From Brevibacillus fulvus (GTDB lineage: Bacteria > Bacillota > Bacilli > Brevibacillales > Brevibacillaceae), in assembly GCF_016908525.1 (NCBI RefSeq), contig NZ_JAFBEB010000004.1:62001-126000 (forward strand): a DNA stretch of 64,000 bases. Reading direction: 5' to 3'. This document shows, in pieces, positions 1-8,450 of the stretch; the first letter of the stretch is position 1; every line of letters begins with the position of its first letter. A program made the position numbers and the translations under genes. Below the pieces are notes generated by a model. That model did not search any database, had not been told where the DNA came from, and worked only from the letters and a program-made list of their open reading frames with translations.

Positions 1-111
1 AGATGTAAATAGCAGCCGGTGTCCGTTCAATGTGAGCACACCGCTGATGACAAACAGAAAGGCCGTAAGAAAAGATAGAAAAATGAATTGACGCTGAATA
101 AGGGTTGCCAT
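1..111 (-). CDS. spoIIP: Stage II sporulation protein P, N-terminal fragment (cut by window edge)
   Basis: Only the first 37 codons lie in the window. They begin at an ATG (111-109) behind a strong GAGGAGGGGGAG ribosome binding site. The fragment has a short polar start and then one hydrophobic segment (about residues 9-28, ending in ISGVLTL), as expected for the membrane anchor of SpoIIP, the peptidoglycan amidase/endopeptidase of the engulfment complex (SpoIID-SpoIIM-SpoIIP). The assignment leans on context: spoIIP directly follows gpr in B. subtilis, and here the fragment lies just downstream of gpr on the same strand. The catalytic domain is outside the window, so another small membrane protein cannot be excluded. 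Confidence 0.6.
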   Translation of the reverse strand, partial: MATLIQRQFIFLSFLTAFLFVISGVLTLNGHRLLFTS

Positions 112-238
112 TTCTCCCCCTCCTCTGACGATGGCTTAGCATTTTACTACTAATACCTATGTCTAGTAGAAAGCAGGTAGAACTAGCAACCCTAGTTTTT
201 TGCGTTCATTTTCTATTTGCTTCAAATCTCGCTTGTTC

Positions 239-1339
239 TTAGTGCGTATAAGCACCGCTGTTTTCCCGATTGACCGCCCGATGCAGCGCGTTGTTCAAGC
301 CGCTGGCGATGATGTTCGAGATGCCTTCCATAAAATCGTCCACTTCTTTGGGAGTGACGACCAGATCTTGTCCAAGCGGTCGCAACACTTCATGGATTAA
401 TTGCCGTTTCTCTTGTTCATTGAGCGAACCGACCAGCCCCATAAACGTCCGGCGTGACTCGGGATCGGGCAAATCCGCTTCCGTATATGGCTCTTTGCGT
501 TCAGGCAGATTGCTGAGCGCCAATCGGTTGAAAGCTCGCTTGCTTTCTTGCAGTGACTGAGCGAAATGACCCAAGAGATAAGTAATGGCGTCATTGACGA
601 TCGTCGAAGCAAAAACGACTGTCGGTACGCCGATGGCGATCACCGGCACGCCAAGCGTCGCCTGATCGAGCGCTTTGCGTTTGTTGCCTACGCCCGAGCC
701 GGGGTGAATACCTGTATCCGATATTTGGATCGTGGTGTTGACCCGATGCAAAGCCATAGAAGCCAGCGCGTCAATCGCGATCACAAAATCAGGTTTGCTT
801 TGCTCGACAACGCCATAGACGATTTCACTTGTTTCAATTCCGGTGATTCCCAGCACTCCCGGCGAGATCGCGCTGACTTCGCGATAACCCGGCTCAACCG
901 AATCCGGCGCCAAAGAGAACAGATGGCGCGTGACCAGCAAGTTTTCCACGACCATCGGGCCCAAGGCATCGGGCGTAACATTCCAGTTCCCCAATCCAAC
1001 CACCAGCGCTTTTTGCTCCGCAGTGATTCCCATTCGTTCAAGAAATTGCTGGAATTCTGTGCTGAAGCGGGCCATCACTTGCTCTTCTATCTTTGTATCG
1101 TTATCTCGCAGTTTCGGCACCTCTATGGTTACATAATGGCCGACCAGCTTTCCGATCTCCCTGGCCGCCTGCTCGCTTTGGACATGCAAGCGCGTCACTT
1201 TGATTCCCGGTTCGCTTTCGTCCGTTTCCAGCGTCACCCCGGGTATATCGCTTTCCGCTTGCTGGCGTATCCGTTCATGCGCTTCTACAGCCAGATCGGT
1301 TCGGACATCGTAGCCAGCCAAATTCACGTTATGTTCCAT
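239..1339 (-). CDS. gpr: Germination protease GPR
   Basis: This is the endopeptidase that starts degradation of small acid-soluble spore proteins during germination (peptidase family A25). The 366-residue product matches the usual length (368 in B. subtilis) and carries long family blocks such as VGLGNWNVTPDALGP, AISPGVLGITGIETSE, DTGIHPGSGVGNKR and a C-terminal NIIASGLNNALHRAV. GPR is made as a zymogen. The propeptide cleavage region is visible at residues 10-17 (YDVRTDLA), which leaves a short N-terminal propeptide. The ATG at 1339 was chosen over an upstream in-frame codon because AGAAGGGAG lies at the right distance. A sigma-G-like promoter lies upstream, consistent with forespore expression. 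spoIIP follows downstream. Confidence 0.97.
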   Translation of the reverse strand: MEHNVNLAGYDVRTDLAVEAHERIRQQAESDIPGVTLETDESEPGIKVTRLHVQSEQAAREIGKLVGHYVTIEVPKLRDNDTKIEEQVMARFSTEFQQFLERMGITAEQKALVVGLGNWNVTPDALGPMVVENLLVTRHLFSLAPDSVEPGYREVSAISPGVLGITGIETSEIVYGVVEQSKPDFVIAIDALASMALHRVNTTIQISDTGIHPGSGVGNKRKALDQATLGVPVIAIGVPTVVFASTIVNDAITYLLGHFAQSLQESKRAFNRLALSNLPERKEPYTEADLPDPESRRTFMGLVGSLNEQEKRQLIHEVLRPLGQDLVVTPKEVDDFMEGISNIIASGLNNALHRAVNRENSGAYTH

Positions 1340-1365
1340 CCATTGCCACTCCCTTCTGCTAGTTT

Positions 1366-1394
1366 TAGTTTGCTTGATCTTTCTAATTTTATTC
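1366..1394 (-). promoter_or_regulatory. Candidate sigma-G promoter of gpr
   Basis: On the minus strand GAATA (1394-1390), a 17-nt spacer and CAAACTA (1372-1366) match the forespore sigma-G consensus (GHATR, then CATWHTA) with one mismatch. The site lies about 27 nt upstream of the gpr start. gpr is a sigma-F/sigma-G gene in B. subtilis, so site and expectation agree. Confidence 0.6.
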
Positions 1395-1405
1395 CGAATC
1401 CTTTC

Positions 1406-1434
1406 TTGCAATCAGCCAAACTGCGTGCTAGAAT
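1406..1434 (+). promoter_or_regulatory. Sigma-A promoter of rpsT
   Basis: TTGCAA (1406-1411), a 17-nt spacer and TAGAAT (1429-1434) with an extended TGn element form a strong housekeeping promoter. It lies about 60 nt ahead of rpsT and overlaps the divergent gpr control region. Confidence 0.75.
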
Positions 1435-1495
1435 AAGTTTTGTTGTATTTCTTGCAAGAACCGATGTGTTTTTTCGTCCTAAGGAGGTGACATAC

Positions 1496-1771
1496 ATGCC
1501 AAATATTAAATCCGCGATCAAGCGTACCAAACAAATTGAAAAACGTCGCGCACAACGTGCTTCCCAAAAATCCGATCTGCGTTCCGCAGTAAGAAGCTTT
1601 GAGAAAGCCGTAGCTGCAAACGATGTTGAGTTGGCAAAATCCACTCTTCTGGTAGCTGTGAAAAAGTTGGATAAAGCTGCTACCAAAGGTCTTATTCATA
1701 AAAACGCAGCAAACCGTCAAAAGTCACGCTTGATGAAAAAAATGAACACCCTGACTGCTCCAGTAGCATAA
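1496..1771 (+). CDS. rpsT: 30S ribosomal protein S20
   Basis: This 91-residue, Lys/Arg-rich protein binds 16S rRNA early in small-subunit assembly. The product starts MPNIKSAIKRTKQIEKRRAQ and ends in KMNTLTAPVA, and it contains the family's central HKNAANRQKSRL block. The start is set by a perfect anti-16S site, AAGGAGGTGA at 1481-1490, five bases before the ATG. A longer upstream frame exists but runs antisense through gpr and is not credible. The gene is monocistronic: it has its own promoter and a terminator right after the stop. It sits between gpr and holA, as in B. subtilis, but a symporter gene is inserted between rpsT and holA here. Confidence 0.98.
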   Translation: MPNIKSAIKRTKQIEKRRAQRASQKSDLRSAVRSFEKAVAANDVELAKSTLLVAVKKLDKAATKGLIHKNAANRQKSRLMKKMNTLTAPVA

Positions 1772-1783
1772 GGTGTGATCGCA

Positions 1784-1818
1784 AAAAACCCGCGAACTTC
1801 ATGTTCACGGGTTTTTTC
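1784..1818. terminator. Bidirectional terminator between rpsT and the symporter gene
   Basis: A CCCGCGAAC/GTTCACGGG stem with a five-base loop is flanked by A-run and T-run. It can end rpsT rightwards and the convergent symporter gene leftwards. Confidence 0.85.
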
Positions 1819-1842
1819 GTATTTATAAGACAGACGCGACCG

Positions 1843-2832
1843 CTACTTGGAGACCGATTCTCCCGTTAGCGAAATCGCTTGGTCTGTTTTGTCTCGTTCA
1901 ACCGTCCGCAAGAACAATCCGAAAACGGAAGCGAGCACCTGTTGAAAAAGCATGCCCAACACAACCGGAACCGCTACCGGCGGCGGAAAATAAGCAATCG
2001 CCAACACCGCTCCGGCGCTAATGTTTCTCATTCCGCAGTTGTAGGTTAACGTAACAACCACTTCGCGTTTCCAGCGGAATAGTTTGGACAAAGCCCACCC
2101 GAGCCAATAACCAAGCACGGCAATACAAAACACGGCCACCGCCATTCCGATCAGCTTGCTGTCGATTTGCCGCAGATAGGGAGAAACTACAGAGGCATTA
2201 ATCATCACTACCAACGACAGTCCCGTTTTGGAGAAGGGCGACAGCCTTGGGCCAAGGACCGTCTTAACTTTCCCGCGAGTCAGCTGGTTCAGCCCCATCC
2301 CCAGTACGGACGGGATGACAATCATAAAGAGCAACCCATTCATGATCGAAGCAGCGTCAATATTCGCCTCCGCTCCCACCAGCCAATGCAGCGAGAAAGG
2401 AACAATCAGCGGTGACAGCAGCGTATCAATCAGGATGATCGACAGGGTAAGCGGAATATCCCCCTTGTAGATGGACACCCAAATAAAGCTGGTGATTCCC
2501 GTCGGGATCGCGGCAGCCAATACATAACCGGTAATCGTATGAATATCGTCAGGGTACAAAAGAGTCCCGGCCGTCCAGGCAATCAGCGGCATCAAAACAT
2601 GCAAAATCAACAGATTGACCAGCATCGGCAGAGGCTGTTTGACCACTTTGCCCAATTCCGAAAAGTTCGACCCGAGACTTCCTGTAAAAGTCATAAAAGC
2701 GAAAATCCACGGAGATAAAAATGCGAACGGGTGCAACCAGGAGCCGAACAGCACGCCAATCAGCACACTCAGCGGCGTGGAAATCGGCATCAGCTTCTCC
2801 AGTATCGCGTTATATTTTTGCAAAATAGCCAT
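1843..2832 (-). CDS. Bile acid:sodium symporter (BASS) family transporter
   Basis: This is a 329-residue, very hydrophobic protein with nine or ten predicted membrane segments. It has the BASS/SBF fold signatures: an N-terminal MPISTPLSVLIGVLFGS segment, a central GYVLAAAIPTGITSFIWV segment with the conserved Pro-Thr kink, and a C-terminal RNISAGAVLAIAYFPPPVAVP stretch. Family members couple uptake of organic anions such as bile acids, pantoate or other carboxylates to sodium, and the substrate cannot be read from sequence. The start at 2832 is preferred over 2847 because GAGAGGG lies seven bases upstream. The gene is alone between rpsT and holA and converges on the rpsT terminator, so it looks like an insertion into an otherwise conserved neighbourhood. 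Confidence 0.88.
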   Translation of the reverse strand: MAILQKYNAILEKLMPISTPLSVLIGVLFGSWLHPFAFLSPWIFAFMTFTGSLGSNFSELGKVVKQPLPMLVNLLILHVLMPLIAWTAGTLLYPDDIHTITGYVLAAAIPTGITSFIWVSIYKGDIPLTLSIILIDTLLSPLIVPFSLHWLVGAEANIDAASIMNGLLFMIVIPSVLGMGLNQLTRGKVKTVLGPRLSPFSKTGLSLVVMINASVVSPYLRQIDSKLIGMAVAVFCIAVLGYWLGWALSKLFRWKREVVVTLTYNCGMRNISAGAVLAIAYFPPPVAVPVVLGMLFQQVLASVFGLFLRTVERDKTDQAISLTGESVSK

Positions 2833-3001
2833 AAAAAACCCTCTCATTTGCTGCTGCTGTTAGAACGGTAAAAAATCAGCCAGCCCGAAAAATTTTGTAT
2901 GTATTTTAACACTATTTATAAATATTGAAAAGAGATGAACAACTGTTGAAAGAAAATCCCGCTCTTGCCGACGCAACAAACGGGAGTCCCATACCCCGCG
3001 G

Positions 3002-4048
3002 TCACTGCACACTTTTTTGCAGCTCCGCAGCCACTTTTGTGACAAACAACTCGATTGCCAATCTCTTTTCCACCTGGCCCGATTTGATGCGGAAATCTTC
3101 TTCCGCCAAATATCCCAACAGTCTCCGCAATGATTCTTCCTTAAAGTATCGTCCTTGCTCCATCGCCTTTTTCACCGCATAAGGGTGAACCTTCAGCATG
3201 CCCGCCAACTGTTGCTGCGTATAGCCGCGCGGTGCCCATTGCTTCACATGCAGCAGCAAGCGAAATTGCCGCGCCAACAAGGCAAGCAGGCGGATCGGTT
3301 CTTCTCCTGTTTTCAAACAGTCATACAGGGTGCGAAAAGCCCGTTCCAGACGACCGGTGACTATTTGTTCAATCAGTTGAAAAACATCCTGCTCCAAAGT
3401 ACGGGAGGACAACAATTCAATGACTTCATCGCTGATAACCGCCCCGGGTTTGCCGAGATAGAGAGCCATTTTCTCCAATTCTTTATCCAGCAGACGAAGT
3501 TCGCCGCCAATTCTTTCAATTAGATTGGCTGCTTGCGGACGATGGATCACGACCTGATATTGCTCGGCACGCCGCTCGATCCAGGCCAGCAAATCATTGT
3601 CACGCAACGGAGCAAAAGACAAAACGACCGCTCGCTGTTGCAGAAGCTTGACCAGTTTTTTTCGCTCATCCAGCTTGTCCGCCTCGATCGCCAAAATTAA
3701 GGAAGTGTATTCGGGCGGATTTTCCAAATAGGCAAGCAATGCTTCCGGATTGCTCTCCGTCTTGGCCGGAGGTTTCATTCCGGTCAGAAAGTAAGCCTGA
3801 CGGGCAATCACCAGCCGATGTTCGGATAAAAACGGCAGCGTTTCCGCATCGGTCAAAATCTCCGCTAACTCCGTTTCCGTACAATCATACTGACTGTAGT
3901 TCAAATCGGCATAAGCGGGATCGACCATTTGCCGGCGCGCTGTGTCCATAAATTCCTCTGCGAGAAAAGATTCTGTTCCATAAATCACATAAACCGGCGC
4001 AAATTTTTTCTCTTTTAGATCGCGAATGACTGAATGTAATGGTACCAC
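3002..4048 (-). CDS. holA: DNA polymerase III delta subunit
   Basis: HolA (YqeN in B. subtilis) is the clamp-loader subunit that opens the beta sliding clamp. The 348-residue product has the expected length. Its N-terminal AAA+-like domain starts PVYVIYGTESFLAEEF, and the lid region has ELRLLDKELEKMALYLG. The C-terminal helical domain includes LLALLARQFRLLLHVK and YAVKKAMEQGRYF, both typical of the family. The start is a GTG (4048) behind AAAGGGG. The gene normally follows comEC, but here a sigma/anti-sigma pair lies between them. It is preceded by a terminator hairpin (4108-4142), so it has its own promoter, which I could not identify. Confidence 0.95.
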   Translation of the reverse strand: MVPLHSVIRDLKEKKFAPVYVIYGTESFLAEEFMDTARRQMVDPAYADLNYSQYDCTETELAEILTDAETLPFLSEHRLVIARQAYFLTGMKPPAKTESNPEALLAYLENPPEYTSLILAIEADKLDERKKLVKLLQQRAVVLSFAPLRDNDLLAWIERRAEQYQVVIHRPQAANLIERIGGELRLLDKELEKMALYLGKPGAVISDEVIELLSSRTLEQDVFQLIEQIVTGRLERAFRTLYDCLKTGEEPIRLLALLARQFRLLLHVKQWAPRGYTQQQLAGMLKVHPYAVKKAMEQGRYFKEESLRRLLGYLAEEDFRIKSGQVEKRLAIELFVTKVAAELQKSVQ

Positions 4049-4107
4049 CCTGTTACCCCTTTCTTCGCAAAGTCGGCTTGTCCAAACATCTTAATATTGG
4101 AAAACTG

Positions 4108-4142
4108 AAAAAGCCGTGGGATTCGGATCGCCACGGTTTTTC
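4108..4142. terminator. Terminator upstream of holA, downstream of the anti-sigma gene
   Basis: GCCGTGG and CCACGGT arms, with a ten-base loop, are flanked by A and T runs, so the hairpin can work in both directions. It ends the sigma/anti-sigma transcript 140 bases after the anti-sigma stop. The 222-base gap around it (4061-4282) holds no other gene I can support. Confidence 0.8.
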
Positions 4143-4282
4143 GCTTAGGCACCTCTATGTAAACGTCTAAGGAGAAGCCCCCGGGTTTTCTCCTCCATAA
4201 ACGGTAAGCAGGGGGTGCTTGGTAGTATAACTTACGCAAGGAGCTGCCGTTTGGTGCCGGTCCGTTCAACCATTTTCGTTCC

Positions 4283-5245
4283 TTAATCCCGTTTCTCCCG
4301 GCCAATCGCTTTCCCGGGAGGATCCTCCCATTTTCCGTTATGCCGGCCGTTATTGCCGAGATTGTTTTTATTGCCGGTTGCTTTGTTTGCTTCTTTTCCC
4401 TGATCCTGATTTTCATTTTTTTGCTCCGGGCCGTTCCCCGACCGCTTTTTTTCAACGCCAGCCGGTTTTTGTCTTACGCCAGCCGTACCATATTGTTGTT
4501 CATTGCCATAACGTTGCGGTGTGGCAAGCGGATTGTCCTTCGAACCAGTCGGAAAATCCCGTCGGTTCGTTTCCGGAACCTCTTTTCTTGGCAAGGTGCC
4601 ATTTGACGGAAGCTCCGTAATCACTTCCTGCTTCGGAGTCGCCGCCGGAACACTCTGTTTTTCCCCCTCCGCCGTTTTCGTCTGCGGTTTGATCGGAGAC
4701 TGCTCCGTTTGCGGCGTTTCTTTCGGCGTCGGCTCTTTCGTTTCCGGTTCCGGCAGCTGTGGCTGTTCAACCGGTTGCGACGGTGCATCCACCACTTTCG
4801 ACGGCTGATTTCCCGGATGGGAGCCGTTGCGCAAATCTTGATTGGCACTGATTCCATACAAAACAACGCCGATCAGCAAACAGGCTGCTGCAACGCCTGA
4901 GCCCAGCTTTGCCAACCAGACCGGCATTTTCTTCGGCTTGCTTGGACGGTCAGCCCGTTGCTTCACTGCCAATCTGGCCACTTCCGGCTCGTTGGCCGCC
5001 GCCTGACTGCCGAAAGATTGACGCCGTTCCGCTTCCAGCTTGGGCAAGATCGCGTCCACAATGCTGATTTTTGGTGTTACAGGGGGGAGTTGGGTCAATT
5101 GGTCAGAGACGCTCTTCAGGCGATCATAGATCAGTTGCAGTTCCGGCTCTCTTTGCAGCAGTACGGCCAATCGTTGCTGTTCCAACATGTTTAAATCGTG
5201 ATCAAGATCTCGTTGAATCAGTTCAAGCGCGTCTTCCCTTTGCAT
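4283..5245 (-). CDS. Membrane-anchored anti-sigma factor (cognate of the ECF sigma factor)
   Basis: The 320-residue protein has a cytoplasmic N-terminal part (residues 1-107, with the helical pattern LIQRDLDHDLNMLEQQRLAVLL typical of sigma-binding domains split here by a short gap), one membrane span (about 108-130) and a long extracytoplasmic tail. The tail is rich in Pro, Glu, Gln, Asn and Lys and has no recognisable fold. The start codon overlaps the sigma stop (TAATG), so the two are translationally coupled. No HxxxCxxC zinc motif is present, and there are no cysteines in the cytoplasmic part, so this is not a zinc-type (ZAS) anti-sigma factor. The role is inferred from partner and topology; the signal it senses is unknown. 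Confidence 0.8.
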   Translation of the reverse strand: MQREDALELIQRDLDHDLNMLEQQRLAVLLQREPELQLIYDRLKSVSDQLTQLPPVTPKISIVDAILPKLEAERRQSFGSQAAANEPEVARLAVKQRADRPSKPKKMPVWLAKLGSGVAAACLLIGVVLYGISANQDLRNGSHPGNQPSKVVDAPSQPVEQPQLPEPETKEPTPKETPQTEQSPIKPQTKTAEGEKQSVPAATPKQEVITELPSNGTLPRKEVPETNRRDFPTGSKDNPLATPQRYGNEQQYGTAGVRQKPAGVEKKRSGNGPEQKNENQDQGKEANKATGNKNNLGNNGRHNGKWEDPPGKAIGREKRD

Positions 5246-5793
5246 TACCCAATCCCCCCTTTCTGATAATCGTACAGCATTTGCTGAAGCTGTTGCCTAG
5301 CGCGAAATAAATACGACTTGACCGTATTAAGCGGAATTTCCAACGCATCGGCTATTTCCTGATAAGACATGTCTCGCAAGTAGCGAAACACGACGACCAT
5401 GCGATATTGCTCGGGCAATTTTTGAATCGCCGACTCGATATCGCGGGTCAAACCGTTGTAAAGAATTTCTTCTTCAACACTATGTTGATCCGGTATCGAC
5501 AGTTCATGCTGCTCGATGGAAATCGTCTCTTTTCTGCTGCGAAATTTGTCAATGCAGATGTTGCTGACGATCCGCTGCACCCACGTGCTAAATTTCGCTC
5601 GTTCTTGATAAGAATCAATTTTGCGGTATACGCGAATCAACGCTTCTTGAGTAGCGTCAAGCGCATCCTGTTCATTTCCCAGGATATAGTAAGCGCTGCG
5701 GTAGACAGAGTTTTCGATTGAGCGGAGCAGTTCAACCAACGCCTCATGGTCTCCCGCTTTGGCCCTGCTGATCAGCTCTGCTTCCTGATTCAT
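5245..5793 (-). CDS. ECF-family RNA polymerase sigma factor
   Basis: The 182-residue protein has sigma region 2 (about 20-90, with QDALDATQEALIRVYRKI and FSTWVQRIVSNICIDKFR) and region 4 (about 120-172, with LPEQYRMVVVFRYLRDMSY then a helix-turn-helix EIADALEIPLNTVKSYLFRA). There is no region 3, as expected for group 4 sigma factors. The partner anti-sigma gene overlaps its stop codon. B. subtilis SigW/SigV/SigM are relatives, but I cannot assign a specific orthologue. A candidate promoter of ECF type lies just upstream, which suggests autoregulation. Confidence 0.93.
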   Translation of the reverse strand: MNQEAELISRAKAGDHEALVELLRSIENSVYRSAYYILGNEQDALDATQEALIRVYRKIDSYQERAKFSTWVQRIVSNICIDKFRSRKETISIEQHELSIPDQHSVEEEILYNGLTRDIESAIQKLPEQYRMVVVFRYLRDMSYQEIADALEIPLNTVKSYLFRARQQLQQMLYDYQKGGIG

Positions 5794-5809
5794 TCTTCTC
5801 CCCCCTACA

Positions 5810-5836
5810 GACGTGACGCTCTGCGAAAAGGTTGCA
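5810..5836 (-). promoter_or_regulatory. Candidate autoregulatory ECF promoter
   Basis: Minus-strand TGCAAC (5836-5831) followed by CTTTT and, after a 17-nt spacer, CGTC (5813-5810) resembles the TGAAAC/CGTA promoters of extracytoplasmic-function sigma factors. The implied leader is very short, about ten bases before the ribosome binding site ends. Confidence 0.45.
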
Positions 5837-5840
5837 GTTT

Positions 5841-8270
5841 TTACTGCGAGCTATCATAGTTGTAATTTTCTTGACTTTGGGCAAGGGGAAGCTGACTTTC
5901 CCATGTCAGACTGTCCGGCCGAATATGCAATGTAACCGCCCCTTGCCGGTCGGTTCGCAAAATGAGCGTTCCTGCATCCGTTAACCGTTGAATGACTTCA
6001 TTCGAGGGATGCCCGTATCGATTGTTTTTGCCGACAGAGATAATTGCCAAGTCGGGCTGCGTTTTTTTCAGCATCGGCAACGAAGTAGACGTCTTGCTGC
6101 CGTGATGCCCCACTTTCAATACATCAACTCGGGGCAGGAGACCGCTTTTGAGCAGCTGTTCTTCCCCCGTTTGTTCGAGATCACCCGTAAATAAAATTTG
6201 TTTTCCATACGCACTCAGCAGCAATACCAGCGATGCGTCATTTTCGCCTGTTTGCGTATCGGGACCGGGATGCAACCATGTCCAATACACATCCTCCCGA
6301 TCCGTCCACATCTCGGCTGGCTCGCCTGTTTGGATCGAAACCCCGTGTTGCTGCAGCAAATCAAGCAGCTTTCTCTCTTGATCGGATGGTTCGGTTCCAT
6401 TTACAAGTACGCTGCCAACTGACACTTTGTTTATGATCGCGAAAAAACCGCCAATATGATCGTAATCTCCATGCGTCAGCACGAGATGGTCAATCCGTTC
6501 AATACCGCGTGCCTTCAAATACGGAAGCACCACATTTTTCCCCACTTCAAATGGTTCCCGCTTCTCCCGCCACTTTTCACGGGAAAAGGGGATAGTTCCA
6601 CCACTATCTATCAAGTATACCTTTTTCTTGCCTACCTCGACAACGATAGAATCTCCTTGCCCGACATCCAGAAAAGTGACCCTCACTTCGTTCCCGTTGT
6701 CAAACGGCTGCCGGGCGAATACGAGCAAAAGAACTAAGCTCATCCCATAGAATGCAGCATCGCGTCTTCGGCGAAACCCTCTGTGCCATAAAACCGGGAG
6801 CAAAACAAGAAAAATTGCGTAAGAGCATAGCCAGATCGGCTGCGGGTGCGGCCAATAAGAAAAAGGAATCCGCAACCGATCGATTTCCAGCAACAGCGGA
6901 TGCAATGTCTGCAAAATCCAGCTGATCAGCTTGGAGGGAAAATAAGCCAGAGCAGGATGCAACCATCCGGTGACGAGCAGCACGTATCCCGCCGGCAGCA
7001 CAATAAAAGACAATATCGGGACAAGCAGCAAATTGAGCAGCCAGGAAAGTGGCGAAAACTGATGAAACCAATAAATTAAAAAGGGAAAAGAAATCAATTG
7101 CGCCGACCACGTTACGGCAAATGCGGTACGCAGCCACGCCTTCCTTGGATAAGGCGATTGCGACAATATCGGAACATAGATGAGCAGACCGAGCGTAACG
7201 ACAAACGAGAGCTGAAACCCGATCTGCCATAATTGATAAGGGTTGATGGCCAGCATCAACAACAGTGCAGCCGCCCAAATTTGCAAGACGTCCAGCCGTT
7301 TCCCGGAATTCCTCCCCCAAATGCCGAGCATGCCCATGATCCCCGCTCTTACGGCGGAAGAGCTGGCACCGACCGACAAAACATACACCACTATGAACAA
7401 CAAGGTCAGGCCGGTCGTTTTCTCCCGGCTGATCCCGACTTTTTCCACCACCCATAAAAACAAACCGCTTACCAAGGTAACGTGCAGTCCGGAAATGGCA
7501 AGCACATGAATCAATCCCTGATTGGCATATGTTTCCTCCAGCTCAGGTGAAACGTTGCTTTGCATGCCCAAGAGCAGCGATTGCATATACCCGGCAATTG
7601 TCTCGTCTGTGAAAACGAGCGATAATTGCCGGGCGGCCTGCGCCTGCCAGTTTTCAAAAAAGGTAAACAGATTGGCCGAGGCCAAGTCGATCGTCACCTG
7701 TTCAAATTGCGTTTGCGCGGTAACCGTCACCCCTTGCCACCGCAAATAATCGGCATAATCAAACGCATAAGGATTGCTGGCCTTTGCCGGCAATGACAGT
7801 GACACGACGGCGGTAAGCCGATGCCCTTGCCGCCACCTGGCCGCCTGCTCAATCTGCGCTTGTTCGTTCAATTTGACGCGAAAGGCAATTCGCTCGCGTG
7901 GCCGCACCGGTATCACATTCGCCCGGACTTTGCATAAGTCCACCTTTGCGTAAAAACGAACTTGATCTCCGTCTCGCTCCACAGCAGAATCAATGATGCC
8001 GGACAGCTCCACCCCGTCTTTAGCAACGTATTCCACGAGCGTCGATTGATGCAAATGATCATAAACATAAAAGTAAGCGGCGAAACAAATCGCTGTGAAC
8101 AAATACACCAAAACCGTCCGTTTCTTCCGATTAGACAACGGCAGACAGCAGCCCAGCGTGACTGCGGCTCCCGCTGCGATGAGAAACGGTTTTGCATAAG
8201 CAGCAATTAGCAAGCCGACAACCGCGGCGATACTGAGTCCGAACAATCTTTCCTTCAATCGTTTCCCCAT
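5841..8270 (-). CDS. comEC: DNA internalization competence protein ComEC/Rec2
   Basis: ComEC forms the channel that passes one strand of transforming DNA across the cytoplasmic membrane. The 809-residue product has an N-terminal membrane segment and an OB-like DUF4131 region (to about 190). A polytopic competence domain follows (about 215-480, beginning GLIHVLAISGLHVTLVSGL). The C-terminal metallo-beta-lactamase domain has DVGQGDS near 540 and the metal motif THGDYDHIGG near 600, with later HHGSKTS. The start at 8270 follows AGGAG with good spacing, and the upstream TTG is less likely. In B. subtilis comEC is in an operon with comEA and comEB. Here comEA lies 3.4 kb away on the other strand and no comEB is seen. 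Confidence 0.95.
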   Translation of the reverse strand: MGKRLKERLFGLSIAAVVGLLIAAYAKPFLIAAGAAVTLGCCLPLSNRKKRTVLVYLFTAICFAAYFYVYDHLHQSTLVEYVAKDGVELSGIIDSAVERDGDQVRFYAKVDLCKVRANVIPVRPRERIAFRVKLNEQAQIEQAARWRQGHRLTAVVSLSLPAKASNPYAFDYADYLRWQGVTVTAQTQFEQVTIDLASANLFTFFENWQAQAARQLSLVFTDETIAGYMQSLLLGMQSNVSPELEETYANQGLIHVLAISGLHVTLVSGLFLWVVEKVGISREKTTGLTLLFIVVYVLSVGASSSAVRAGIMGMLGIWGRNSGKRLDVLQIWAAALLLMLAINPYQLWQIGFQLSFVVTLGLLIYVPILSQSPYPRKAWLRTAFAVTWSAQLISFPFLIYWFHQFSPLSWLLNLLLVPILSFIVLPAGYVLLVTGWLHPALAYFPSKLISWILQTLHPLLLEIDRLRIPFSYWPHPQPIWLCSYAIFLVLLPVLWHRGFRRRRDAAFYGMSLVLLLVFARQPFDNGNEVRVTFLDVGQGDSIVVEVGKKKVYLIDSGGTIPFSREKWREKREPFEVGKNVVLPYLKARGIERIDHLVLTHGDYDHIGGFFAIINKVSVGSVLVNGTEPSDQERKLLDLLQQHGVSIQTGEPAEMWTDREDVYWTWLHPGPDTQTGENDASLVLLLSAYGKQILFTGDLEQTGEEQLLKSGLLPRVDVLKVGHHGSKTSTSLPMLKKTQPDLAIISVGKNNRYGHPSNEVIQRLTDAGTLILRTDRQGAVTLHIRPDSLTWESQLPLAQSQENYNYDSSQ

Positions 8271-8371
8271 GTCCCCGACTCCTTGATACAAGCGATCGTT
8301 TTTATCGTAGGCAAAGCAACAGGGACAAAAAAAGCAATTGTTTTCCAGGCATTTCTGGTACTGTGGAGAGA

Positions 8372-8400
8372 TTGCACTGCTGTCTAATACATGATAGATT
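8372..8400 (+). promoter_or_regulatory. Sigma-A promoter of asnB
   Basis: TTGCAC (8372-8377), 17 nt, then an extended TGATAGATT -10 (TAGATT at 8395-8400) lie 50 bases ahead of the asnB start. Confidence 0.65.
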
Positions 8401-8450
8401 AGCTATATCGTGATTTTGGGGATACCCAATGAGAGGAAGAGTCTATTTTT

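Noticed and set aside
566-1495. Long upstream extension of the rpsT frame
   Set aside because: It runs antisense through gpr, and the S20 sequence begins exactly behind a perfect AAGGAGGTGA site.
4030-4060. T-box-like GGGTGGTACCA sequence at the holA start
   Set aside because: It resembles the T-box core but has no stem I, specifier loop or terminator in the expected places, and it overlaps the start codon.
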